64,000 nt of DNA from Catalinimonas sp038039535 (GTDB lineage: Bacteria; Bacteroidota; Bacteroidia; Cytophagales; Cyclobacteriaceae): NCBI RefSeq assembly GCF_038039535.1, contig NZ_JBBPHP010000003.1:186001-250000 (forward strand), in the 5' to 3' direction. Positions 44,769 through 54,129 of the stretch are shown piece after piece (positions within the stretch are counted from its first letter, which is position 1; the number at the start of each line of letters is the position of its first letter). The notes under the pieces are model-generated. The model made no database searches. It saw nothing but the letters and a program-made list of their open reading frames with translations, and was not told where the DNA came from. A program made the position numbers and the translations under genes.

Positions 44769-47700
44769 TTAGGCCTGTGCCACCAGCCTCTTCTCTTCTA
44801 CCCGCTCCATCCTGGGTGGAATCAGCTTGTACACCACCGGCGTCACAACGCGGGATAGCAAAGTGGAACTGATCAATCCTCCGATAAGCACGATCGCCAA
44901 GGGTGAAATCAGGGGATTGCTGGAGATGGCGATGGGAATCAGTCCGCCAATGGCGGTTAAAGTGGTAAGTACGATGGGCAGAAAGCGTAGCTCACCGGCC
45001 TCCCGTATGGCTTCTTCCAAACTCCGACCTTCTTCTCTCAACTGATTGGTGAAGTCTACCAGCAGTATGGAGTTTTTGACTTCAATTCCAGCCAGCGCGA
45101 TCAGTCCGATGATGGCTACGAAAGACAGCGAATTGCCGGTCATCCACAAGGCCATCAGTGCTCCTACCATGCCCAGCGGAATAACAGACAATACGATCAG
45201 CGTGCTTTTGAAAGTTTTGAACTCCAGAATCAACACGGCAATAAATAGAAATACGGTTACGATAATCACTGTGCCGAAGCCTCCGAAAGAATCTTGCCGG
45301 GTTTCGTATTCTCCGCCCATCATATAGGTATAACCTGCCGGGAAAGAAAATTCATCCATCTGATTCATCACATCCTGCAAGACATCATCGGTGAGATAAT
45401 CTTTGCCTACAAAGGAGCTTACTGCTACCATCCTTGTCTTATTATAGTGATCAATGGTAAGCGGTGAAGCTTCCAGGCTGAGGTCTGCGATCTGGCGGAT
45501 AGGAATGGCATCGCCCTGCATATTATTGACATACATATGGTCAAAAGCGGAGAGTGAAGCCCGCTCACTGCGGCTTTGCATCAGAGGAGTGGTCAGCAGT
45601 ACCTCTCTGTCTTCTCCCTCATCGTCAGAAAAGCTTCCTACCGGAAGTCCGGCAATGGCCAATCGCACAGTACGCGCTACATCTATGGTATTGACGCCCA
45701 GCATACGGGCCTTTTCTTTGTTGATATCTACTTTGATATCAGACTTCAGATGGCTCACCGGATTGTTAACGTAAAGCGTACCTTCACTTTTCTTCAGCAT
45801 ATTCTCTACCCAGCCCGCCAGCATACGCAAGGTATCCAGATTATTACCCAATAGCCTCACTTCTATAGGTGCGGTGACCGGTGGTCCCTGCTCAAAGTTT
45901 TTTACTTCTATACGGGCTCCGGGATACTGCTTAAACTTATCGCGTAAGCTTTCGGTGATTTCCAGCTTTCTTTCCATAGAAGTGCCTTCCTCCAGTTGCA
46001 CAAACAGCTGGGCAAAATCTGTCCGCTCATTTTCAGGAATCTCATTGTAGTAAACTCTTGGATTGCCTTTTCCTACATTGGTCGCAAAGTATTTTACATC
46101 CGAAATGTTGGTCAGCTCTTTTTCTACTTCTCTGGCTACTGCTTCGGTATAGCCTATATTAGACTGCAATGGTGCGATCACATTGACCAGAAACTGAGGC
46201 TTCTCCGACATAGGGAACAGGCTGAATCCAATGACCGGGAACAATTGTAATGAGCCAAAAAAGATAACTGCCGCAATGATTAAAGTTAGCACCGGTCTTT
46301 TCAAAGCCCTGTCTAGCAAAGGGGCATAGCTGCCATGAATGACTTTCTGTAATGATCTCAAAAACACATTACCTTCCGGATGACCGGCTTGCTCTTTCAG
46401 CATACGGCTGGCAAGAAAGGGAATAATGGTGAGCGACACCAGCATGGAAGCCAGTACCGAGGTGATCACCGCCATAGGCAGACTTCGGATAAAATCACCT
46501 GAACCTTCAGGGAGAAAAACCAGTGGCATAAAAGCGATGATCAGCGTTACGGTACAACCTACTACTGCCAAACCAATCTGTTTGGTAGCCAAAATGGTAG
46601 CCTGCATCCGGCTATAGCCCTCACGAAGCCATCTTTCTATATTTTCTACTACCACGATGCTGTCGTCCACCAGCAGGCCCAAAGCGACCACAAGCCCGAC
46701 TATGCTAAGCTGATTCAGGTTATAACCCAGCACATTGAGCAATACCAAACCTATCGCCAGCGAAAGGGGAATAGAAATCATGACGATCAGGGCGGCACGC
46801 CCACCCAGCGGCAGTAGTGTAATGGAGACCAGCAGAATTGCAACCAGGAAGTCTATGCCCAGACCTCCCAAGCGACTGTTGACATTATCTGCCTGATCAA
46901 AATGCTGCACCATGTCAACATTGGAAGGGAGTTGTGTGGCGAATGCTTCCAGCACTGGCTGGTACTTTTCCTGGGTCTGAGAGATATTATAGCCTTCCTT
47001 TTGCGCAGCGGTGACAAAGATACTGCGATGCCCGTTGAGCCGTGTAATATGCTTATCTACTTCATGGTCCAGACGCACATCTGCTATATCTTTCAGTAAG
47101 ATGTTTTTGCCGTTCAGCGAGAAGACAATGGTATTGGCGATCTCTTCCACTTTATCTATGTCTCCACTGGTCTTGACATTGAAAGATTTAAGTCCGGCTT
47201 CCACACTTCCTCCGGGGATGTTGGTCATCTCATTTTGCAGGCTACCCATGACGGCATTGAGCGGCACATGCATATTCGCCATTTTTTCCAGGCGAAGGTC
47301 TACCCGTACAATTTCTTCCGGCAGGCCATGAATTTCTACATTCTTCAGCTCGGTCAGCTTTTCCAGTTCATCCTGTAGCCTTTCTGCTTCAAACTTCAGG
47401 CTTTTGCGGGATGCATTTTCCGAGATCAGCGCAATCTGCATAATGTTGACGTCAGAAGGGTTCACCTGATTCACATCTATGCTATGGATATCCTTGGGAA
47501 GCTCATCACGCAGGCCATTCACTTCACGCACCAGCTCCTGGTATTTATCATCCACATCGCTTTCGTATTTATAAAACACCTGCATCACGGCCACACCATC
47601 GCTAATGGAAGTCATGATTTTTTTGATATCTTCCAGCTCGGATATTTTCTTTTCCAATGGGTCTACTACCAACTCTTCTATGTCTTCAGGGCTGGTACCA

Positions 47701-47855
47701 GGGTAGATGATCACTACCGGAAACTGCGGGGCATTGATCTCAGGGTCTTCACTGCGAGGCATGGTCAGCAGGGTAGTCACGCCCAGGGCTACCACCATCA
47801 GGAAGATCACCAGCGTAAACTGATAATTTTTTACAGCGTATTCTGATATTTTCAT
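44769..47855 (-). CDS. RND efflux transporter permease subunit
   Basis: A 1028-residue inner-membrane pump of the AcrB/HAE1 type. It has the short N-terminal helix (about 10-32), the first large periplasmic loop (about 33-330), helices TM2-6 (including VVALGLLVDDSIVVVENIERWL with the Asp pair of the proton relay), a second periplasmic loop (about 550-850), and the final helix bundle (AIIGLIALAGIEVKNSILLVDF). It exports drugs or other amphiphiles in exchange for protons. It is the last gene of the TetR-TolC-adaptor-permease operon and 18 bp after the adaptor gene. Confidence 0.97.
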   Translation of the reverse strand: MKISEYAVKNYQFTLVIFLMVVALGVTTLLTMPRSEDPEINAPQFPVVIIYPGTSPEDIEELVVDPLEKKISELEDIKKIMTSISDGVAVMQVFYKYESDVDDKYQELVREVNGLRDELPKDIHSIDVNQVNPSDVNIMQIALISENASRKSLKFEAERLQDELEKLTELKNVEIHGLPEEIVRVDLRLEKMANMHVPLNAVMGSLQNEMTNIPGGSVEAGLKSFNVKTSGDIDKVEEIANTIVFSLNGKNILLKDIADVRLDHEVDKHITRLNGHRSIFVTAAQKEGYNISQTQEKYQPVLEAFATQLPSNVDMVQHFDQADNVNSRLGGLGIDFLVAILLVSITLLPLGGRAALIVMISIPLSLAIGLVLLNVLGYNLNQLSIVGLVVALGLLVDDSIVVVENIERWLREGYSRMQATILATKQIGLAVVGCTVTLIIAFMPLVFLPEGSGDFIRSLPMAVITSVLASMLVSLTIIPFLASRMLKEQAGHPEGNVFLRSLQKVIHGSYAPLLDRALKRPVLTLIIAAVIFFGSLQLFPVIGFSLFPMSEKPQFLVNVIAPLQSNIGYTEAVAREVEKELTNISDVKYFATNVGKGNPRVYYNEIPENERTDFAQLFVQLEEGTSMERKLEITESLRDKFKQYPGARIEVKNFEQGPPVTAPIEVRLLGNNLDTLRMLAGWVENMLKKSEGTLYVNNPVSHLKSDIKVDINKEKARMLGVNTIDVARTVRLAIAGLPVGSFSDDEGEDREVLLTTPLMQSRSERASLSAFDHMYVNNMQGDAIPIRQIADLSLEASPLTIDHYNKTRMVAVSSFVGKDYLTDDVLQDVMNQMDEFSFPAGYTYMMGGEYETRQDSFGGFGTVIIVTVFLFIAVLILEFKTFKSTLIVLSVIPLGMVGALMALWMTGNSLSFVAIIGLIALAGIEVKNSILLVDFTNQLREEGRSLEEAIREAGELRFLPIVLTTLTAIGGLIPIAISSNPLISPLAIVLIGGLISSTLLSRVVTPVVYKLIPPRMERVEEKRLVAQA

Positions 47856-47873
47856 GCTCTTGGTTTTTGAGGT

Positions 47874-48926
47874 TTACTCCACTATACTGATGGAAGACTG
47901 ATCTTTCAGATAGGCGCTGCCCCGGGTGATAAGCGCTGTAGCATTTTCCAAACCACCACTGATGTGGACATAGTCATTGTCCATAGCAGCTACGTTTACT
48001 TCTACTCTCCGGGCAGTTTGATTGTCTGAGGTGATAAACACATAGCCACGGTCAGCGTTACCGTCCAGCAGTGCTTCGTAGGGAATGCGCCATACATTAA
48101 TTTTACGCTGAGGAATAATGGTGGCAATACCAAATAGACCAGAAGCTAGCATCTTTTGTCCTGATTCCTTCACTTTTAACTCTAGGCTAAACGCGCCGTT
48201 CACCGGATCAGCGCCTTCTGACTTTCTGACGACCTCAGCCGGGATAGGTTGATCGGGCATAGCATCGGTAGTGATACTGGCATTATCTCCTTCCTGTATC
48301 ACGGCCCACTCTTTATCGCTCACCGCTGCTTTAAAAATCCAATGCGAATTTCCTGCTCCGTTGATTCTGATGATGGCAGCACCTGAACTTACTACCTGTC
48401 CGGCATTGACAAACTTCTTAAGCACATAGCCATCTGCCGCCGCCCTGATTTCAGCGTAATTCAGGTTAAATTTTACAGATTTTAATTGTTCTTCTGCCAG
48501 TGCCAAAGCGGTTTGCGCATTCTGGTATTGTTCCAGCGTAGCCACACTATCACGGTACAGGTTTTCAGCACGTTTGAAGTCTCGCTGCGCTTTCTGATAC
48601 GCCAGTTCCGCCTGATTTACGCCTGTCTTGATCTCTGTCAGGTCCAGTGTAGCCAGCAGTTGGCCTTTGCGAACAAAATCTCCTTCTTTCACGAAGATGT
48701 CCTTAATTACTCCTCCGCTTTTGAAAGAAAGGGTAGTTTCATCATCAGTGGTAAACTGCCCTGAAGTAGTGATGGGCTGGGCTACTTCTTCCTTTTGTAG
48801 TTTCATCACCTGTACCGGAATAGGTGCATCAGCTTCGGGTATGGCCCTGGCACTTTCTGCCGGGCTACAAGCCTGCCACAGCAGTGCTGTGAAAGCAATA
48901 AGAATCAGAGATTGAAAAGTTTTCAT
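47874..48926 (-). CDS. RND efflux periplasmic adaptor subunit
   Basis: A 350-residue membrane fusion lipoprotein (signal ending ALLWQAC, Cys20). Order: beta-barrel start, lipoyl half-motif (KSGGVIKDIFVKEGDFVRKGQLLATLD), helical hairpin (about 105-150), second lipoyl half (YAEIRAAADGYVLKKFVNAGQVV), and a beta-barrel/membrane-proximal domain. The order and length match AcrA/MexA-type adaptors. It would bridge the inner-membrane pump and the TolC-like channel encoded on either side. Confidence 0.96.
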   Translation of the reverse strand: MKTFQSLILIAFTALLWQACSPAESARAIPEADAPIPVQVMKLQKEEVAQPITTSGQFTTDDETTLSFKSGGVIKDIFVKEGDFVRKGQLLATLDLTEIKTGVNQAELAYQKAQRDFKRAENLYRDSVATLEQYQNAQTALALAEEQLKSVKFNLNYAEIRAAADGYVLKKFVNAGQVVSSGAAIIRINGAGNSHWIFKAAVSDKEWAVIQEGDNASITTDAMPDQPIPAEVVRKSEGADPVNGAFSLELKVKESGQKMLASGLFGIATIIPQRKINVWRIPYEALLDGNADRGYVFITSDNQTARRVEVNVAAMDNDYVHISGGLENATALITRGSAYLKDQSSISIVE

Positions 48927-49058
48927 ATTACTTAGTTTTTATAGACAATGATTTGGTTTATGGATACCATTATTGATTACAATTGCATATTGAAAATTTA
49001 ATAACTGACTAATAATCAAAAGCTTAGCAATTTGTAATGTGGAGTTTTTAATTTGTAA

Positions 49059-50429
49059 TTAGGGTAAAGTATAGGTTCCGCTTTCTCTTTCGTACTCAGC
49101 CATAGCGCCCAGCACCTTATAGGTACTGATGCTCTGCTGAAGCTGGGCAGAAGTGAGCTGATTGCGGGCGTCTATAAATTCAATGAGTGAGTTCGTGCCT
49201 TCCTGATAACCTCTTTCTATCAGGCGGAAATAGCTCTCTGCTGACTTCAGACGCTTTTGCGCAGCCAGTTGATTTTGATAAGCGGTATTCAGATTGTTCA
49301 GTGCTACATCAACTGCCATTTGCAATTGTTGTGTAGTATGGTCCAGGTTGAATCGGTTGGCATGAAGGTCTAATTCGGCCTGTTTGATCTGGTAGTGATT
49401 TCTTCTACCCTGGTAGAGCGGGATGTCTACAGAAAGGCCGACCAGAAAATAGCGTGAATGGCTGGTCCAGTCCATGTTTTCTGCCTGGGCTCCCAGGTCT
49501 GCAAAAGCATTGAGCTTGGGAAGCCAGAAATTCTGCTTCATGTTGAGAACAGTATGGTTAATCAGGTCCGCGGTTTTGAGCATTTCCAGTTCCTCTCTGT
49601 GCTGAATTTCCGCAGCATCCATCATGGTGGCCACCTCATTTACCTGGTTTTTTAGTGCACTATCTATGCTGATGGTCTGAGTTTGTTCGCGGTTTAGCAA
49701 AAAGTTGAAGTAACGTCGGGCATTTTGCTCATAGTTTTTAGCATCCTGCAGTTGTGCCTTTACCGCTTCCAGCTCACTTTCTGCCCGCAAAACGGAAGCG
49801 GGAAGGCCTCTTCCGTTATCTAATAAAGCCTGATTTACTTCTACATTTTTATTGACCAGCGAAAGCGCGCTTTCATAAATTTTCACCGCTTCCACTGCGC
49901 TCAGGTACCTGAAATAAGCTGTCTTGATATCCTTAACCAGTTCTCTTTCATATACCTTGATTTCGTACTCCTGAAGCTGTACCTGATGCTGCTGTATCGT
50001 ATGGTTATAGTAAAGATCACGGTTATAGAGCGGCATGGAAGCACGCACATGGGCATCAACAAAGTTCTGAGGAAAGAACTGTTGGTTTTCATTCTCTATC
50101 TGCGGAAAGTTATTTTCTTCTACCAACTCATTGAGCGTAGCATATACCGGATTCAGCAGATCGCCAACCGGTAGGGCAATAGCACGACCTCCTTCCCCAT
50201 GGTTGAAACTGGTATTAAAATCCAAAGCAGGCTGAAAATAGCTGCTGGCTATCTTAAGCGTATACATGGCTTTTTCTAATCCCACATGCTTCTGCTGAAT
50301 TACCAGGTTATTTTCTAAGCCTTCCTGAGTATAGGCATCCAGCACCTCCTGAGCCTTGCTTTGAGGGGTAGCTGCGAGCAAAACACATAGCAGGCTGACA
50401 GCTAGTAATGGTTTGATTTTTAGAGACAT
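49059..50429 (-). CDS. TolC family outer membrane efflux protein
   Basis: A 456-residue outer-membrane factor from the ATG at 50429 (MSLKIKPLLAVSLLCVLLA, signal peptide). In-frame starts at 50435 (ATG) and 50453 (GTG) exist. The GTG falls inside the TetR-type operator at 50447-50459, so it cannot be the real start if that site overlaps the promoter. The two OEP repeats are recognisable from the long helices with A/Q-rich heptads (LVNKNVEVNQALLDNGRGLPASVLRAESELEAVKAQL-type and LKSAESYFRLIERGYQEGTNSLIEFIDARNQL-type segments, given here for orientation by their ends). It is the tunnel of the tripartite pump. Confidence 0.95.
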   Translation of the reverse strand: MSLKIKPLLAVSLLCVLLAATPQSKAQEVLDAYTQEGLENNLVIQQKHVGLEKAMYTLKIASSYFQPALDFNTSFNHGEGGRAIALPVGDLLNPVYATLNELVEENNFPQIENENQQFFPQNFVDAHVRASMPLYNRDLYYNHTIQQHQVQLQEYEIKVYERELVKDIKTAYFRYLSAVEAVKIYESALSLVNKNVEVNQALLDNGRGLPASVLRAESELEAVKAQLQDAKNYEQNARRYFNFLLNREQTQTISIDSALKNQVNEVATMMDAAEIQHREELEMLKTADLINHTVLNMKQNFWLPKLNAFADLGAQAENMDWTSHSRYFLVGLSVDIPLYQGRRNHYQIKQAELDLHANRFNLDHTTQQLQMAVDVALNNLNTAYQNQLAAQKRLKSAESYFRLIERGYQEGTNSLIEFIDARNQLTSAQLQQSISTYKVLGAMAEYERESGTYTLP

Positions 50430-50446
50430 ATACATTGTATTTTTAA

Positions 50447-50459
50447 TGAACACTGTTTA
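50447..50459. promoter_or_regulatory. Candidate TetR operator upstream of the TolC gene
   Basis: TGAACACTGTTTA, a near-palindrome (TGAACA-n-TGTTTA). It matches the perfect palindrome at 51117-51129 upstream of the tetR gene in 12 of its positions when read on the appropriate strand. It lies 18 bp before the preferred start of the TolC gene. Confidence 0.65.
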
Positions 50460-50477
50460 GTATAATGACAAAAAAAT

Positions 50478-51092
50478 TTAGTTTTTCTCCAGCAGCATGA
50501 CCAGGGTTTCAAAACCCATAGCAGCAATATGATCACGTTTATCTTCGCTAATGACCATACAGCGCCCCCGGATATCAATGGTAGCCATACCGTGTAGGGT
50601 AGACCATACGGTATAGGCCAGGTTCTCGGCATCGTGCCCCTTAAAGCGGCCCTGCTGAATGCACTCATCTACCACTCCTACCAGAATGTCAAAAGCAGTT
50701 TGTCCTTCCATCCAGCACTCTTTATCTTCCAGTGCTTCCATGGGATTAGTGATGACAAACATCAGATCGTAATAGTCAGGGTTTTCACGGGCAAATTCCA
50801 GATAGCCTTTTCCCATGGCAATCAGCCTTTCAAAAGGATCTTTTATCTCTCGCAATACCTGCATTTTGCTTTCTCTCAGCAGTTGGAAACCTTCCTTGTG
50901 CAGCTCATGGAAAATCGCATCTTTATCTTTGAAGTAGAGATAAATAGTTCCCGGGCTGTATTCTATTTGGTCAGCGATATTGCGTATGCTGGTACTATGA
51001 AATCCTTTTTCAAAAAAGATTTCCTTGGCGGCTTTTAAAATAAGCCCTTTGAGCTGCTCTTTTTCTCTCTGCTTTCTGTCTTTGGTTCCCAT
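50478..51092 (-). CDS. TetR/AcrR family transcriptional regulator
   Basis: A 204-residue repressor starting at the ATG at 51092 (MGTKDRKQREKEQLKGLIL). An in-frame ATG at 51155 would add 21 residues and place the operator within the gene, so it is rejected. The HTH lies at about 35-55 (HSTSIRNIADQIEYSPGTIYLYFKDKDAIF), the TetR signature. The ligand-binding domain covers about 75-200, with a TetR_C-like segment. It is the first gene of the RND operon and is preceded by a palindromic site (51117-51129). A second copy of the site precedes the TolC gene. Autoregulation with control of the pump is therefore likely. Confidence 0.95.
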   Translation of the reverse strand: MGTKDRKQREKEQLKGLILKAAKEIFFEKGFHSTSIRNIADQIEYSPGTIYLYFKDKDAIFHELHKEGFQLLRESKMQVLREIKDPFERLIAMGKGYLEFARENPDYYDLMFVITNPMEALEDKECWMEGQTAFDILVGVVDECIQQGRFKGHDAENLAYTVWSTLHGMATIDIRGRCMVISEDKRDHIAAMGFETLVMLLEKN

Positions 51093-51116
51093 ATAGACTA
51101 TACAACGTGAATATAA

Positions 51117-51129
51117 TGAACAGTGTTCA
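51117..51129. promoter_or_regulatory. Candidate TetR operator upstream of tetR
   Basis: TGAACAGTGTTCA, a perfect palindrome around its central base (TGAACA-n-TGTTCA), 24 bp before the tetR start. The same half-sites recur at 50447-50459. Confidence 0.7.
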
Positions 51130-51206
51130 GTAAAATTAATACTTTTTTTGTACAAACTACATATTCATCGCAAAAAACTTCTTTTATTATGTCGGAATTG
51201 GCCTAT

Positions 51207-52634
51207 CTATCTATACCAATTTCCACCTTCACTAACCATTTCATCCCTCAGATGCAGCATTTTGGCTTTCATTTTCTCAACTCGCTCCGGATGTGCGTCA
51301 GCTACATCGTTTTTTTGTTCCCTATCCCTTCGCAGGTTATAGAGTTCAAAATGTTCCGGCTCAAGGTCTTTCAAATATTCCATGTGGTTTGCCTGAAAAT
51401 GCCAGGGCCGGATATTCGCCAGTTCTCCTTCGTTCAGACTTTCTGCATAAGGAATCAGGTTTTTGTAGCCTAAAAGGCACCAGTCACCGTCTCTCAACAT
51501 GCAGATAGGATCATGGAAGTAGCGATAAAAAAAGATAGGATTTTCCCGTTCAGTATTTTTCGCTTCCCCTCTAAACACTGAGGCCAGACTAACACCATCA
51601 ATTGTACGCTCGGCTGGTAAAGAGGACCCGGTAAATTCAGCCAGCGTAGGCAGTACATCGGTAAAGCCTCCGGGAAACTCACTCACCTGAGCTGCCGGCA
51701 CCTTGCCTGGCCACCGGATGACAAAGGGCACGCGTATGCCTCCTTCAAAATTAAAGCACTTCTCTCCCCTCAGAGGATCATTAGAACAGTCCCACTGAGA
51801 CCCATTATCTGAAGTAAACATCACGATAGTTTCTTCCTCTAGATTATTCTGTTTCAGGTAGTCCATCAATCTGCCTACTGCCAGGTCCATATTTTCTATC
51901 GCCCCATAATACTCCTGATTGTAAGCATGGCGTTTGGTCAGTTCTTCAGGGGCAGCCACTTTCATATGAGGTTCATTAAACCACACATTGATGTAAAAAG
52001 GCTTATCATCGGTATTTCCTTTTTCCTCCAGCCAATTCAGCGCCTCATCCATGACCAGCTGACAGGCGTAACCTTTCATCTTCCCTACTGCTTCACCATT
52101 GCGGTAGTAATTTTCGGGGTCTTTATGAGAAGGAACCGCATTGTTGTAGGCATAAAAACTGTAATCAAAACCCTGATCGTTGGGCAGAGGCTGTTCAGTT
52201 CCCTGAGAAGTCAAATGCCACTTGCCAAAGTGTCCGGTAGCATAATCTTGTTCTTTCAGCATTTCTGCTATGGTGACTTCCTCATCTCGCAAATGTATGG
52301 GCGCATTCTCTGGAATCCAGTTGTAGATACCCACACGCGTAGCATTACGCCCCGTAATCAGGGCAGAACGGGAAGGAGAACAGACTGCTGCCCCGGCATA
52401 AAAATCAGTAAACCTCATGCCCTGCTCGGCCAGCTCATCTATGTTGGGCGTCTGACTGGTGGGAGGCCGTTCTCCCTGTTCTTTATGGGCTTTCCGGTAA
52501 ATGGATAGATCATTATACCCCAGATCATCGGCCAGCATCAGAATGACGTTAGGGCTTTTCGTGCTTTGTGCTCGTAGGCTGCTGAAAGTGAAGCTCCAGC
52601 AAAGCAATAGGCTTAGTTTGAATATAAGTTTCAT
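51207..52634 (-). CDS. Type I sulfatase
   Basis: A 475-residue secreted sulfatase (signal about 1-23). The formylglycine site is Cys85 in CSPSRSALITGR, the Cys-type C-x-P-S-R motif that needs a formylglycine-generating enzyme. Metal ligands sit in MLADDLGYND and in VMFTSDNGSQ; Lys in FGKWHLT contacts the sulfate. The size matches aryl- and carbohydrate-sulfatases of Bacteroidota. Its gene is the last of three consecutive sulfatase genes on the minus strand. No formylglycine-generating enzyme is in this window. Confidence 0.96.
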   Translation of the reverse strand: MKLIFKLSLLLCWSFTFSSLRAQSTKSPNVILMLADDLGYNDLSIYRKAHKEQGERPPTSQTPNIDELAEQGMRFTDFYAGAAVCSPSRSALITGRNATRVGIYNWIPENAPIHLRDEEVTIAEMLKEQDYATGHFGKWHLTSQGTEQPLPNDQGFDYSFYAYNNAVPSHKDPENYYRNGEAVGKMKGYACQLVMDEALNWLEEKGNTDDKPFYINVWFNEPHMKVAAPEELTKRHAYNQEYYGAIENMDLAVGRLMDYLKQNNLEEETIVMFTSDNGSQWDCSNDPLRGEKCFNFEGGIRVPFVIRWPGKVPAAQVSEFPGGFTDVLPTLAEFTGSSLPAERTIDGVSLASVFRGEAKNTERENPIFFYRYFHDPICMLRDGDWCLLGYKNLIPYAESLNEGELANIRPWHFQANHMEYLKDLEPEHFELYNLRRDREQKNDVADAHPERVEKMKAKMLHLRDEMVSEGGNWYR

Positions 52635-52690
52635 GGTGTTGCTATTAGCAGTATTTGGTAAAAATCAGCAATCTTCTTATGAGCATTTTG

Positions 52691-54058
52691 CTATTTTTCA
52701 GGCTTTTGCCAGGGTACTTTCCCTCCTTTCTGAATATGTTGCATCATCAGTTTATTGAGTTCCTCATACTTCTCCGGTTCTGCTTCCACCAGGTTATTCT
52801 CCTCCTGAGGATCATTTTTAAGGTTATACAATTCATACGCTTCGTAAGGGCTATTCTGCAAAAGCTTCCAGTCGCCCAATCGTACCGCATAGATGCTCTG
52901 CCCACCGTAACGGGTTCCGCCTTCCCGCCGGGTAAAATACACTGGGCGGTCAAAATCGGCTTGCGAGCCGTTCAGTAATTCCGGGAGAAAGTTCTGTCCT
53001 TCAATGTTATCTTTGGGCTCCATACCGGCCAGCGCCAACAAAGTGGGATACAAATCCATAGACAAATATCTATTCTCCGACACGCTACCCGCTGCTATTT
53101 TTCCCGGCCAGCTGATTGCGGTGGGTACTTTCAAACCTCCTTCGTACATGCTTTGCTTGCCATCACGCAGCGGGCCATTATTGGCTTTGCTGGGCAAATG
53201 ACCACCATTATCACTGGAAAAAACAATAATGGTATTGTCGTACTGCCCACTCTCTTTCAGTGCGTTGATCACCTGCCCGATGCCATCGTCCATATGCTCA
53301 ATAAAAGCGACCAGCTTGGCACGGGTTTCGTCTATGCCTTCTTCTCTTTCCGTCACTTTATCCAACCATTCCTGCGGAGGCTGTACCGGAAAATGAGGCG
53401 CATTGTAAGCCAGATAAAGAAAGAAAGGGCGATTATCGTCTTCCTGACTTTTGATGTAGTCTACTGACCACTGCGTGAAAAGATCAGTCGCATGGCCTTC
53501 AGGGTCAATCTCTTTACCATTGAGGCGCATGTAGTTGATATCGTGCCGACGGTGTGTCCAGTAATCGTCCATCATATCGCCCAGCCATCCATGAAAGTAG
53601 TCAAAGCCCCGCTCTACCGGAGTGTTGGGAGATTCCAGCCCCAGATGCCACTTACCAATGATGGCGGTATGGTAACCGGCCATTTTCAGCTCCTGAGGCA
53701 GCAGCGTAGCCATTGGGTCCAGATAGCCCCAGTTATTGTCAGCATGGGTACGGATTACACCCGGCACCCCTACATAATCCTGATAGCGACCGGTAAGCAG
53801 TGCTGCACGCGTGGGAGAACAGACCGGGCAGTTGGCATAAAAATTATCAAAGCGCATACCTTCGGCGGCAATCTGATCAATATGGGGAGTCTGTAAATCT
53901 TCCGTGCCGTAGTAAGAAACATCATGATAACCCTGATCATCGGTGAGGATGAGCAGGATATTGGGAGGTGTGTCTTCAGGGGGAGATTGTTGGGTATGCA
54001 GAGGAAAGAAAATCAGCGAAATGCAAAATGCTAAAGCAGTAATCCAGTAGTGTAGCAT
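52691..54058 (-). CDS. Type I sulfatase
   Basis: A 455-residue secreted sulfatase (signal about 1-22). The formylglycine site is Cys80 in CSPTRAALLTGR, with metal ligands in ILTDDQGYHD and FSSDNGG, and GKWHLGLE. The motif AEGMRFDNFYANCPVCSP is close to that of N-acetylgalactosamine- and arylsulfatase-type enzymes. It lies 56 bp upstream of the previous sulfatase gene and 71 bp downstream of the third. The three genes are probably cotranscribed, though a palindromic repeat separates it from the third. Confidence 0.96.
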   Translation of the reverse strand: MLHYWITALAFCISLIFFPLHTQQSPPEDTPPNILLILTDDQGYHDVSYYGTEDLQTPHIDQIAAEGMRFDNFYANCPVCSPTRAALLTGRYQDYVGVPGVIRTHADNNWGYLDPMATLLPQELKMAGYHTAIIGKWHLGLESPNTPVERGFDYFHGWLGDMMDDYWTHRRHDINYMRLNGKEIDPEGHATDLFTQWSVDYIKSQEDDNRPFFLYLAYNAPHFPVQPPQEWLDKVTEREEGIDETRAKLVAFIEHMDDGIGQVINALKESGQYDNTIIVFSSDNGGHLPSKANNGPLRDGKQSMYEGGLKVPTAISWPGKIAAGSVSENRYLSMDLYPTLLALAGMEPKDNIEGQNFLPELLNGSQADFDRPVYFTRREGGTRYGGQSIYAVRLGDWKLLQNSPYEAYELYNLKNDPQEENNLVEAEPEKYEELNKLMMQHIQKGGKVPWQKPEK

Positions 54059-54098
54059 AATGTGTTTAGGGTTGTATAAAAGTTTATTAACTGTTGTA

Positions 54099-54119
54099 GA
54101 ACGCGTTACAAACGCGCTC
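54099..54119. repeat. Palindromic repeat between sulfatase genes
   Basis: GAACGCGTT (54099-54107), ACA loop, AACGCGCTC (54111-54119); one mismatch in nine. Same family as 14765 and 27132. Confidence 0.55.
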
Positions 54120-54129
54120 CAGAGTTAGT

